Positions 1 through 5,764 of a stretch of DNA of 6,391 nt are shown piece by piece (positions within the stretch are counted from its first letter, which is position 1; every line of letters starts with the position of its first letter). Source of the DNA: Candidatus Omnitrophota bacterium (GTDB lineage Bacteria; Omnitrophota; Gorgyraeia; DTHP01). The position numbers and the translations under genes are program-made. The notes below the pieces were generated by a model, which was not told the origin of the DNA, made no database searches, and saw nothing but the letters and a program-made list of their open reading frames with translations. The stretch is from assembly GCA_023818555.1 (NCBI GenBank), contig JAMWCG010000056.1, positions 1 to 6,391 on the forward strand. The letters run 5' to 3'.

Positions 1-245
1 TTACCCTTTCCATCCCCGGATACATCCTGGGAGAATCTGCTTTGAGTTTAATTGGTTTGGGAATTCAAGACCCCTATGCCAGCTGGGGGAACCTTCTCTC
101 CGAGGCGATGACCATAAGTGAAATACAAAAACATCCCTGGGTGATTATCCCAGGATTTTTTATATTCGTTACTGTAGCTGCCTTTAATCTCCTGGGCGAT
201 GGGCTTAGGGATGCCTTTGACCCGCATAAGGCAGAGATGAGATAG
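1..245 (+). CDS. oppC: Oligopeptide/dipeptide ABC transporter permease, OppC/DppC-like, C-terminal fragment
   Basis: The reading frame is open from base 3 and ends at TAG 243-245, giving the last 80 residues of an inner-membrane permease; the 5' part lies outside the window. The segment ILGESALSLIGLG followed by PYASWGNLLSEA is the highly recognisable C-terminal hallmark of the DppC/OppC family (the usual form resembles EAALSFLGLG...PSWG). A hydrophobic stretch, about fragment residues 46-65, is the last transmembrane helix and is followed by the typical LGDGLRDAFDP end. In the family, this subunit pairs with an OppB/DppB permease to form the translocation channel and docks onto the OppD/OppF ATPases encoded immediately downstream (2-bp gap to oppD). 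Peptide versus nickel or other substrate specificity cannot be decided here because the binding protein is not in the window. A TTG at 42 lies inside the conserved motif and is not a real start. Confidence 0.93.
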   Translation, partial: TLSIPGYILGESALSLIGLGIQDPYASWGNLLSEAMTISEIQKHPWVIIPGFFIFVTVAAFNLLGDGLRDAFDPHKAEMR

Positions 246-247
246 AG

Positions 248-1222
248 ATGCAGAGAGAGAGTTTGTTAGAGATAAAGAATCTGAAGGTTTATTTTTATCT
301 TGAAGAGGGTATAGCCAGAGTCCTGGAAGGGATTTCCTTAGGGATAAAGGAGGGAGAGTTTTTTGCTCTGGTGGGAGAATCGGGTTGCGGAAAGACAATC
401 TTCGGTTTGTCTATTTTAAATCTTGTTCCTGCTCCGGGGAAAATTGTGGAAGGAGAAATTAACTTTGCCGGGAAAAATTTAAGAAGCCTCTCTAAAAAAG
501 ATTGGCAGGCTTTACGGGGGAAAGAAATAACCATGGTCTTTCAGGAACCCCTTGCTTTCTTAAATCCCGTGCTTTCTATAGGGGTTCAGATGACGGAGAT
601 GTTAAATACACATTTAAAAATGAATAAAAGAGAAGCGCGTCTTAAGGCTTTAGAGTTGTTAAAAAATGTAGGACTTGCTCATCCCGCGCTTATATGGGAA
701 AGTTATCCTCATCAATTAAGTGGAGGGATGCGTCAACGGGTGATGATTGCGATGAGTCTTTCCTGTGGTCCCAAATTTTTAATTCTTGATGAACCCACCA
801 CTGCCTTAGATACGACTATTCAGGCACAGATTTTGGAGTTAATTTTGAGGATAAAGAAAGAGACCCGGCTTACTGCTTTATTCATTACCCATGACCTGGC
901 GATTGTAGAGGGAATTGCCGATAAAGTGGCGATAATGTATTTAGGAAAGCTTGTGGAAACAGGGAAAACTGAGGAGATTTTTCAAAATCCTTTTCATCCT
1001 TATACCCGAAAACTTTTTGCTTGCCTCTTGGAATTGAATAGACCTAAGACTTTTCTCAATGCTATTCCGGGGCAGGTTCCCGAAGCCATAAATAGACCAG
1101 CAGGTTGTCCTTTTCATCCCCGTTGTGAAAGAAAAATTGAAATCTGTGTTAAAGAATTTCCCCCAGAAACAGAGAGCAGTGAGACGCATAGGGTATGGTG
1201 CTATAATCCTTTTTACCGCTAA
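248..1222 (+). CDS. oppD: Oligopeptide/dipeptide ABC transporter ATP-binding protein OppD/DppD
   Basis: A 324-residue ABC ATPase that powers peptide import with the OppB/OppC-type permeases; it would act on the cytoplasmic face of the membrane. Visible motifs are Walker A GESGCGKT (43-50), Q-loop Q99, signature LSGGM (157-161), Walker B FLILDE (177-182), D-loop ALD (186-188) and switch histidine H215 in FITHD. All catalytic elements are intact. The C-terminal tail starts with HPYTRKLF (250-257), the oligo_HPY domain that separates this family from other ABC ATPases. It contains cysteines 287, 293, 300 and 318, which match the arrangement reported to bind a [4Fe-4S] cluster in some DppD/OppD proteins. 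Length is normal for the family. The ATG at 248 is 2 bp after the permease stop; the ribosome site is a weak purine stretch (GAGATGAG) inside the preceding gene, so translational coupling is likely. OppD rather than OppF is assigned from first position in the pair and the LSGGM signature. Confidence 0.96.
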   Translation: MQRESLLEIKNLKVYFYLEEGIARVLEGISLGIKEGEFFALVGESGCGKTIFGLSILNLVPAPGKIVEGEINFAGKNLRSLSKKDWQALRGKEITMVFQEPLAFLNPVLSIGVQMTEMLNTHLKMNKREARLKALELLKNVGLAHPALIWESYPHQLSGGMRQRVMIAMSLSCGPKFLILDEPTTALDTTIQAQILELILRIKKETRLTALFITHDLAIVEGIADKVAIMYLGKLVETGKTEEIFQNPFHPYTRKLFACLLELNRPKTFLNAIPGQVPEAINRPAGCPFHPRCERKIEICVKEFPPETESSETHRVWCYNPFYR

Positions 1223-1237
1223 GTTACAGAAAATTCA

Positions 1238-2203
1238 ATGTTAGAGAATGCTCAGATAACTATTTTGGAGGTGAAGGATTTGAAAAAGTTTTTCCCGCTA
1301 AAAAGGGGTTTATTTTATAAAACTGTGGGTTATATTAAAGCGGTGGATGGAGTGAGTTTCTCTCTGAGGCAAGGGAAGACCTTAGGGATTGTGGGAGAGA
1401 GCGGTTCCGGAAAATCTACCCTGGCAAAATTGTTAATAAAAATCCTTGAGCCCGATGCAGGAGAAATCTTCTTCCGGGATAAAGAAATTACTTCTCTCCC
1501 TGAGAGGGAATTCCGAAAATTGCGCAAATCTCTTTCCATTGTTTTTCAGGACCCTTTTTCTTCCCTTGACCCCCGTTTTACCGTAGAAAAGATTATCTTG
1601 GAGGGGATGGAATTGTTAAAGGAAAATAAAGCCGAGAAAAGAAAAAGAGTTTTCAGGCTGTTAGAGATGGTAGGTTTATCCTACGATGCTCTGGAGAGAT
1701 TTCCCCATGAGTTTAGCGGAGGCCAGCGCCAGCGCATCAGTATTGCTCGCGCTTTGGCGAGTGAGCCAGAATTGGTCATCCTTGATGAGCCGGTTTCTTC
1801 TTTAGATTTATCTATTCAGGCGCAGATGATTAACCTCTTAATAGAATTACAGGAAAAATTGAAACTCTCTTACATTTTTATTGCTCACGACTTAAGGGTT
1901 ATTCGGCATCTGAGTGATGAAGTTTGTGTAATGTATAGAGGAAAGATTTTAGAACGCGCCTTTTCTGAGGAAATTTTCCAAAATCCCTTACACCCCTACA
2001 CGCAGACTCTTTTTTCTTCCATTCCCTTTATCGGGAAAAAAACCTTTATTTCTCAGACTGTAACTGTGGAGGAGGAAAAGCCGGAAGACAGGCTCTGTCG
2101 CTTTCTACCACGCTGTGGGAAGAAGAAAACTCTCTGTGAGGAGAACGAGCCTTTCTTAAAAGAGGTGCTTCCCCATCATTTTGTCTCCTGCTGGCAATGC
2201 TGA
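1238..2203 (+). CDS. oppF: Oligopeptide/dipeptide ABC transporter ATP-binding protein OppF/DppF
   Basis: A 321-residue second ABC ATPase that would form a heterodimer with the upstream OppD. The N-terminus (LEVKDLKKFFPLKRGLF, then GYIKAVDGVSF) is characteristic of OppF/DppF. Intact motifs are Walker A GESGSGKS (53-60), Q-loop Q104, signature FSGGQ (159-163), Walker B LVILDE (179-184), SLD D-loop (188-190) and H217. The oligo_HPY tail begins at HPYTQTLF (252-259) and has C287, C293, C300 and C318, the same spacing as in OppD, plus C321 as the last residue. The gene follows oppD by 15 bp. The ATG at 1238 has no clear Shine-Dalgarno sequence; it is preferred because the family N-terminal motif begins just after it. 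A GGAGG at 1267-1271 lies inside the coding sequence and would give a start that cuts into the conserved motif. The protein is complete, and the operon appears to end here. Confidence 0.96.
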   Translation: MLENAQITILEVKDLKKFFPLKRGLFYKTVGYIKAVDGVSFSLRQGKTLGIVGESGSGKSTLAKLLIKILEPDAGEIFFRDKEITSLPEREFRKLRKSLSIVFQDPFSSLDPRFTVEKIILEGMELLKENKAEKRKRVFRLLEMVGLSYDALERFPHEFSGGQRQRISIARALASEPELVILDEPVSSLDLSIQAQMINLLIELQEKLKLSYIFIAHDLRVIRHLSDEVCVMYRGKILERAFSEEIFQNPLHPYTQTLFSSIPFIGKKTFISQTVTVEEEKPEDRLCRFLPRCGKKKTLCEENEPFLKEVLPHHFVSCWQC

Positions 2204-2282
2204 AAATAGGGTTTTCAAGTGAGAATTTCCGTCTCCCTGTTTCTTTAAATATTTTAAAAAGTTTTATTATTCCCCTGCAAGT

Positions 2283-2329
2283 TAAAAAATTAAATTTTTA
2301 TTGACTGAAGATTAAATTTATGTTAAATT
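2283..2329 (+). promoter_or_regulatory. Predicted sigma70-type promoter of proS with UP-like element
   Basis: TTGACT (2301-2306, five of six consensus bases) is followed by a 17-bp spacer and TAAATT (2324-2329, four of six). TG at 2321-2322 gives an extended -10 (TGTTAAATT). The A6/T5-rich block 2285-2299 immediately upstream of the -35 box is placed where UP elements bind the RNA polymerase alpha C-terminal domain. The start site would fall near 2336, leaving a leader of only about a dozen bases, just enough for the AAGGAG ribosome site at 2339-2344. Predicted from sequence only. Confidence 0.68.
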
Positions 2330-2338
2330 AAATTCAAA

Positions 2339-2344
2339 AAGGAG
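2339..2344 (+). promoter_or_regulatory. Ribosome binding site of proS
   Basis: AAGGAG ends four bases before the ATG at 2349. This, plus the match of the protein N-terminus to the ProRS family, fixes the start codon. With the predicted transcription start near 2336 the site sits almost at the 5' end of the mRNA. Confidence 0.75.
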
Positions 2345-2348
2345 AGAA

Positions 2349-4076
2349 ATGCGCTGGTCAAAGACATTTATTCCTACTTTAAAAGAAATTCCTAAGGAGG
2401 CAGAGGCAATCAGTCATATCTTGATGCTCCGCGCGGGGTTAATCAGAAAACTTACCAGTGGGACCTATGCTTATCTTCCTTTGGGCTGGAAGGTCTTATA
2501 TAAAATCACCCAGATTGTTCGGGAGGAGATGAACCGGGCGGGGGCACAGGAAGTTTTAATGCCGGCAATGCAGCCCAAGGAGCTCTGGGAGCAAACCGGG
2601 CGTTATGCTTCCCTTAAAGGAGATATTTTAATCACCTATCAGGACCGCCATGGTAAAGAGATAGTTTTTGGGCCTACCCATGAGGAGATAATCACTTATT
2701 TAGTAAGTGGGGAAATTCGTTCTTATAAACAACTTCCCCAGATTATTTATCAGATTCAGACTAAATTTCGGGACGAACCCCGAGCGCGTTTTGGGATAAT
2801 CAGAACTGCGGAATTTATAATGAAAGACGCTTACAGTTTTGATGCTGACTGGGAAGGATTGGAGAAGAGTTATGAGAAGATGTACACTGCTTACCAGCGG
2901 ATTTTCGAAAGGTGCGGTTTGAATTTTATTGCCGTGGAGGCAGACCCGGGGATGATGGGTGGGAATGTCTCCCATGAATTTATGGCACCTACCGAAAATG
3001 GCGAGGATAAAATTGTGGTTTGCGAAGATTGTCAATATGCAGCCAGTCTGGAGGTGGCGGAGTGTGCTCTGCCCACAGGCAACAAATCACAAACAATAGA
3101 CACAAAGGTTTTGCACCCCATGCAAGAGGTGGAAACTCCCGGGGTTTCCACGGTGGAGAAGGTTTCTCAGTTTCTGAAAGTTAGCCCTCAGGAATTGGTT
3201 AAAACTATAATTCTTTTAGCCAACGGAAAAGAGATTGCAGTTTTACTGCGGGGAGATTATGAATTGAATTTGGTAAAACTGGCACGCTATCTTAAAACAG
3301 AAAATTTAATCCTGGCGGATGAAAAGACGATTATGCAAGTGACTGGTGGTCCTTTGGGTTTTTCCGGGCCGGTGGGAATTAAAGGAATAAGGCTCTTAGC
3401 GGATTATTCCCTTAAGGGAATGTTTAATTTTGTAACCGGTGCCAATAAACGGGATAAGCATCTTGTTAATGTCAATTTAGGAAGGGATTTTTCCGTAGAG
3501 GAGTTTGGTGATTTTCGCTATTTTACTGCTCAAGATAAATGTCCTCGCTGTGGTGGAAGGGCTTCTTTAAAGACCGCATTGGAGATTGGGCATATTTTTA
3601 AATTGGGGACAAAATATTCTTCTGCCCTGAAGGCAAATTTTTCAGACTCTGATGGGAAAGAAAAACCTTTGATTATGGGCTGTTACGGAATAGGGATAAA
3701 CCGGATTATGGCCGCCTTTATTGAGCAGAACCATGATAAGGAAGGGATTGTTTGGAATAAGTCACTTTCTCCCTTTGAGATTTTGATTCTTCCCACCCAC
3801 CCCCATGATTCTTTAATTAAGGAAATTGCCGAAGAGCTGTATAACCGGTTGAGAGAAAAAGAGATTGATTGTCTCCTGGATGACCGGGAGGTAAGTCCGG
3901 GAGTAAAGTTTAAGGATGCCGACCTCTTGGGAATTCCTCTCCGACTGGTGGTGGGACAAAATTTCCTGAAAAAAGGTTTATTGGAATTGCGCTTGCGAAG
4001 AAGCGGAGAGACCTCTTCTTTTACTTCCGCAGAGGCGATAGAGAAAATACTTGACAAAATAAAAAATTTAGTGTAA
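2349..4076 (+). CDS. proS: Prolyl-tRNA synthetase, bacterial type with editing domain
   Basis: A cytoplasmic class II aminoacyl-tRNA synthetase that charges tRNA-Pro with proline using ATP. At 575 residues it matches the E. coli enzyme in length (572) and architecture. The N-terminus (MRWSKTFIPTLKE, then EAISHILMLRAGLIRKLTSG) is typical. Motif 1 lies around 45-72, GPTHEE at 108-113 and motif 2 at FRDE 140-143; T110, E112 and R141 correspond to proline-site residues of the E. coli enzyme. Motif 3 is GCYGIGINR (444-452). The inserted YbaK-like editing domain, about 225-400, retains K285 in VKTII, the equivalent of the E. coli editing lysine K279, and the GFSGPVG loop (337-343), so editing of Ala-tRNA-Pro is likely active. 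The domain is bracketed by two CxxC pairs (C225/C228 and C398/C401), a likely structural metal site. The anticodon-binding domain runs from about 476 to the end. One minor oddity is IIRTAEF (150-156), where many family members have R-S/G-R-E-F. The gene has its own predicted promoter and precedes the rimP operon. Confidence 0.98.
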   Translation: MRWSKTFIPTLKEIPKEAEAISHILMLRAGLIRKLTSGTYAYLPLGWKVLYKITQIVREEMNRAGAQEVLMPAMQPKELWEQTGRYASLKGDILITYQDRHGKEIVFGPTHEEIITYLVSGEIRSYKQLPQIIYQIQTKFRDEPRARFGIIRTAEFIMKDAYSFDADWEGLEKSYEKMYTAYQRIFERCGLNFIAVEADPGMMGGNVSHEFMAPTENGEDKIVVCEDCQYAASLEVAECALPTGNKSQTIDTKVLHPMQEVETPGVSTVEKVSQFLKVSPQELVKTIILLANGKEIAVLLRGDYELNLVKLARYLKTENLILADEKTIMQVTGGPLGFSGPVGIKGIRLLADYSLKGMFNFVTGANKRDKHLVNVNLGRDFSVEEFGDFRYFTAQDKCPRCGGRASLKTALEIGHIFKLGTKYSSALKANFSDSDGKEKPLIMGCYGIGINRIMAAFIEQNHDKEGIVWNKSLSPFEILILPTHPHDSLIKEIAEELYNRLREKEIDCLLDDREVSPGVKFKDADLLGIPLRLVVGQNFLKKGLLELRLRRSGETSSFTSAEAIEKILDKIKNLV

Positions 4077-4079
4077 AAT
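4051..4079 (+). promoter_or_regulatory. Predicted strong sigma70-type promoter of the rimP-nusA-infB operon
   Basis: A perfect -35 hexamer TTGACA (4051-4056), an exact 17-bp A/T-rich spacer and TAAAAT (4074-4079, five of six consensus bases). The -35 box lies in the last codons of proS and the -10 box begins with the proS stop codon TAA. Transcription would start near 4086, giving a leader of about 57 bases before rimP. It is the best promoter match in the window. Confidence 0.75.
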
Positions 4080-4094
4080 TTCTTAAGAAATTTT
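4075..4094. repeat. Perfect 20-bp palindrome over the -10 box and predicted start site
   Basis: AAAATTTC, TTAA and GAAATTTT form a fully self-complementary 20-bp sequence covering most of the -10 hexamer and the predicted transcription start. In DNA this is a possible operator for a dimeric repressor. In RNA read through from proS it would form an 8-bp stem with a TTAA loop, with G/C only in the loop-closing pair, and so a weak terminator at best. The symmetry is directly visible; the function is inferred. Confidence 0.5.
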
Positions 4095-4098
4095 TCTG

Positions 4099-4105
4099 AA
4101 AGGAG
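4099..4105 (+). promoter_or_regulatory. Displaced Shine-Dalgarno sequence in the rimP leader
   Basis: AAAGGAG is the only strong ribosome site in the leader, but it ends 37 bases before the rimP ATG at 4143. The terminator hairpin 4113-4134 lies between them. Folding of that hairpin would shorten the effective distance to about 15 bases. The site is 10 bases from a GTG at 4116 that opens an eight-codon reading frame. Confidence 0.5.
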
Positions 4106-4112
4106 TGATTAG

Positions 4113-4137
4113 AAAGTGGGTGAAGACCCACTTTTTT
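4113..4137 (+). terminator. Intrinsic terminator hairpin / candidate attenuator in the rimP leader
   Basis: AAAGTGGGT (4113-4121) pairs with ACCCACTTT (4126-4134) through a GAAG tetraloop: nine continuous base pairs, five of them G-C. The run of six T at 4132-4137 follows the G/C-rich part of the stem, the standard layout of a Rho-independent terminator. It could end proS transcripts. However, it also lies downstream of the predicted rimP promoter and only five bases before the rimP start codon, so every transcript for rimP-nusA-infB must pass it. That position argues for attenuation rather than simple termination. Confidence 0.8.
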
Positions 4138-4142
4138 GTTAA
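4116..4142 (+). CDS. Possible eight-codon leader peptide before rimP
   Basis: GTG at 4116 opens a short frame reading MGEDPLFC and stops at TAA 4140-4142, immediately abutting the rimP ATG. The AAAGGAG at 4099-4105 is 10 bases upstream, a usable spacing. The frame lies almost entirely inside the terminator hairpin, so its translation would prevent hairpin folding, and the stop/start junction TAAATG would favour re-initiation on rimP. Such short frames often arise by chance, and GTG is a weak start, so this is speculative. Confidence 0.25.
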   Translation: MGEDPLFC

Positions 4143-4604
4143 ATGTTTGAAGAAGAGAAGAAAGAGAAAATAAGGGAGTTAATCCTCCCTTTCTTAGAGA
4201 CCCAGAGAGTAGAACTGGTGGAAATGGATTTACAGCCCCGCGGGAGGAGTCTTCTTCTGCGTTTCCTGGTGGAGAAGCAGGGAGGGATAACTCTGGAGGA
4301 TTGTGTATTCTTAAATGAGGAGATTGGCACGATTCTTGACCATCACCCGGAGGTGATTAATGAACCGTATATCCTGGAGGTTTCTTCTCCGGGGCTGGAT
4401 AGACCACTTACCAGCGAGCGTGATTTTGTGCGTAACTTAGGTAAAACGGTGCGGATTATCTTAAAAGAATTATGGGAAGGGAAGCAAGAATACAAGGGGG
4501 AGATTTATGATGTTTTTCCGGATAAACTCTTACTCAAAATAAGTTCTGAGAAAATTCTTCCCCTTCCTTTAGAGAAGATTGAGCGGGGAGAGATTGTTTT
4601 TTGA
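4143..4604 (+). CDS. rimP: Ribosome maturation factor RimP
   Basis: A 153-residue cytoplasmic protein of normal RimP length, which in E. coli is needed for efficient maturation of the 30S subunit. The N-terminal alpha/beta domain shows RVELVEMDLQPRG (22-34), then LRFLVEKQGGITLEDC (39-54), matching the family pattern. The hallmark YILEVSSPGLDRPL (76-89) is nearly consensus. The C-terminal SH3-like domain runs from about 95 (FVRNLGKTVRI) to the end. The start is fixed at ATG 4143 because an in-frame TAA lies directly before it, yet there is no Shine-Dalgarno sequence within normal distance; a T6 tract occupies that place. Translation probably depends on the upstream AAAGGAG through hairpin compaction or on re-initiation. 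It is the first gene of a rimP-nusA-infB transcript, a widely conserved arrangement. Confidence 0.96.
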   Translation: MFEEEKKEKIRELILPFLETQRVELVEMDLQPRGRSLLLRFLVEKQGGITLEDCVFLNEEIGTILDHHPEVINEPYILEVSSPGLDRPLTSERDFVRNLGKTVRIILKELWEGKQEYKGEIYDVFPDKLLLKISSEKILPLPLEKIERGEIVF

Positions 4605-4615
4605 GGAGAATAATG

Positions 4616-5764
4616 ATGAATGAGGATATTATCACTGCCTTAAATTATATTGAACAGGAAAAGGGAATTCAACGGGAGACCTTGATTCAGGCAGTAGAAT
4701 CGGCACTGGTCTCTGCTGCCCGCAAGGTTTTGCATCTTAAGAAAGAAGATGACCTCGTAGCCCGTTTAGAACCTCAGAGCGGAAAGATAAGATTTTTTCT
4801 GGAAGGGAAGGAGATTGATTCTACTCCTTTCAGTCGTATCGCTGCCCAGACTGCCAAGCAGGTAATTATTCAAAAAATCCGAGAGGCAGAAAGAGATATA
4901 GTTTTCAATGAATTTGAAGCTAAAAAAGGAGAGATAGTCAATGGCGCGGTGCATCGGATAGAAAAAGGAAATTTAATCATTGATTTAGGAAAAGTAGAAG
5001 GGATTATTTTTCGTAATGAGCAGTCCCGGAAAGAGGAATTCCGTCAGGGAGAGAGGATTAAAGCCCTCTGTTGGGAAGTGCGCAAAATCGGTCAGGGACC
5101 CCAGGTGGTGCTTTCCCGTTCCCGTCCAGAATTTGTGAAGAAACTCTTTGAAATGGAGGTTCCGGAGGTTTATGAGAAAGTGGTAGAAATAAAGGCTATT
5201 TCACGCGAGGCGGGGGAAAGGACCAAGATTGCCGTCTGGTCAAAAGATGAAAAAGTTGATCCGGTGGGTGCCTGTGTGGGAGTTAAGGGAGCAAGAGTAA
5301 AGAATATTGTGAAAGAACTTCAGGGAGAAAAGATTGATATCATTCGCTGGAGTCCTGATTTAACGGAATTTGTAAAAGCAGCGCTTGCTCCTGCCCAGTT
5401 AGAAGAAGTAAGGATTGATGAAGCAACCAAAAAGATTCAGGTGATTGTCAGCGATGACCAGCTTTCCATTGCTATCGGGAAGAAAGGGCAGAATGTCCGG
5501 CTTGCCTGTAAACTTACCGGCTGGGATATTGATGTGCGCACAAGGATTCAACTGGCTGCTCAGAAGAAGATTGGTCTGGAGGATATAAAAGGGGTGGGAC
5601 CTAAAACCGCCAAGTTGTTAGAAGCGGCAGGAATTACCGAGATTAGTCAGTTGGCAAATTTTAATCTGGAAGAACTTATGAAAATAAAGGGAATAGGGAA
5701 GACTACTGCAGAAAAGATTATTGCGGGAGCAAAAGAACTGCTGGAAAAAGGTGAGGTTGGGTGA
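4616..5764 (+). CDS. nusA: Transcription termination/antitermination factor NusA
   Basis: NusA binds RNA polymerase and nascent RNA and promotes pausing and hairpin-dependent termination. From ATG 4616 it has 382 residues: [18 protein letters not shown] matches the family start, and GAGGAG (4603-4608) is 7 bases upstream. ATG 4613 would add one residue; TTG 4601 overlaps the rimP stop and is disfavoured. Order: RNA-polymerase-binding N-terminal domain (1-104, with [21 protein letters not shown] at 72-92); S1 domain (105-170); KH1 around 180-260 ([15 protein letters not shown], loop GVKG 222-225, and [10 protein letters not shown]); KH2 around 265-312 ([21 protein letters not shown], loop GKKG 288-291); and a C-terminal helix-hairpin-helix module (319-377, [10 protein letters not shown] and [10 protein letters not shown]). 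The N-terminal head looks about 30 residues shorter than in B. subtilis between KIRFFL and FSRIAAQ. The C-terminal module resembles one acidic-repeat unit of E. coli NusA, which has two; B. subtilis NusA has none. Confidence 0.96.
   Translation: MNEDIITALNYIEQEKGIQRETLIQAVESALVSAARKVLHLKKEDDLVARLEPQSGKIRFFLEGKEIDSTPFSRIAAQTAKQVIIQKIREAERDIVFNEFEAKKGEIVNGAVHRIEKGNLIIDLGKVEGIIFRNEQSRKEEFRQGERIKALCWEVRKIGQGPQVVLSRSRPEFVKKLFEMEVPEVYEKVVEIKAISREAGERTKIAVWSKDEKVDPVGACVGVKGARVKNIVKELQGEKIDIIRWSPDLTEFVKAALAPAQLEEVRIDEATKKIQVIVSDDQLSIAIGKKGQNVRLACKLTGWDIDVRTRIQLAAQKKIGLEDIKGVGPKTAKLLEAAGITEISQLANFNLEELMKIKGIGKTTAEKIIAGAKELLEKGEVG

Noticed and set aside
48..398. 116-codon minus-strand open frame opposite the oppC/oppD junction
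   Set aside because: It spans the end of oppC and the Walker A region of oppD, both well-supported genes; the translation has no recognisable motif.
2201..2217. Inverted repeat TGAAAA/TTTTCA at the end of oppF as an opp terminator
   Set aside because: The stem has only six pairs, mostly A-T, and no T-run follows. Nearby A/T-rich symmetries around 2243-2261 also lack a G/C stem. Termination here may depend on Rho or be absent.
2221..2235. GAGA/TCTC hairpin in the opp-proS gap
   Set aside because: Only four pairs with a seven-base loop; too weak to call, and no T-tract follows directly.
3683..4057. 124-codon minus-strand open frame opposite the 3' part of proS
   Set aside because: Antisense shadow of the conserved ProRS motif 3 and anticodon-binding domain, with a low-complexity serine/arginine-rich product.
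4105..4110. GTG at 4105 as an alternative leader-frame start
   Set aside because: It overlaps the last base of the Shine-Dalgarno itself, so it cannot use that site, and its frame runs out of phase through the beginning of rimP.
4601..4615. TTG 4601 as nusA start
   Set aside because: It overlaps the rimP stop and would add MRRIM before the family-typical N-terminus. The GAGGAG at 4603-4608 fits ATG 4616 with a 7-base spacing much better.
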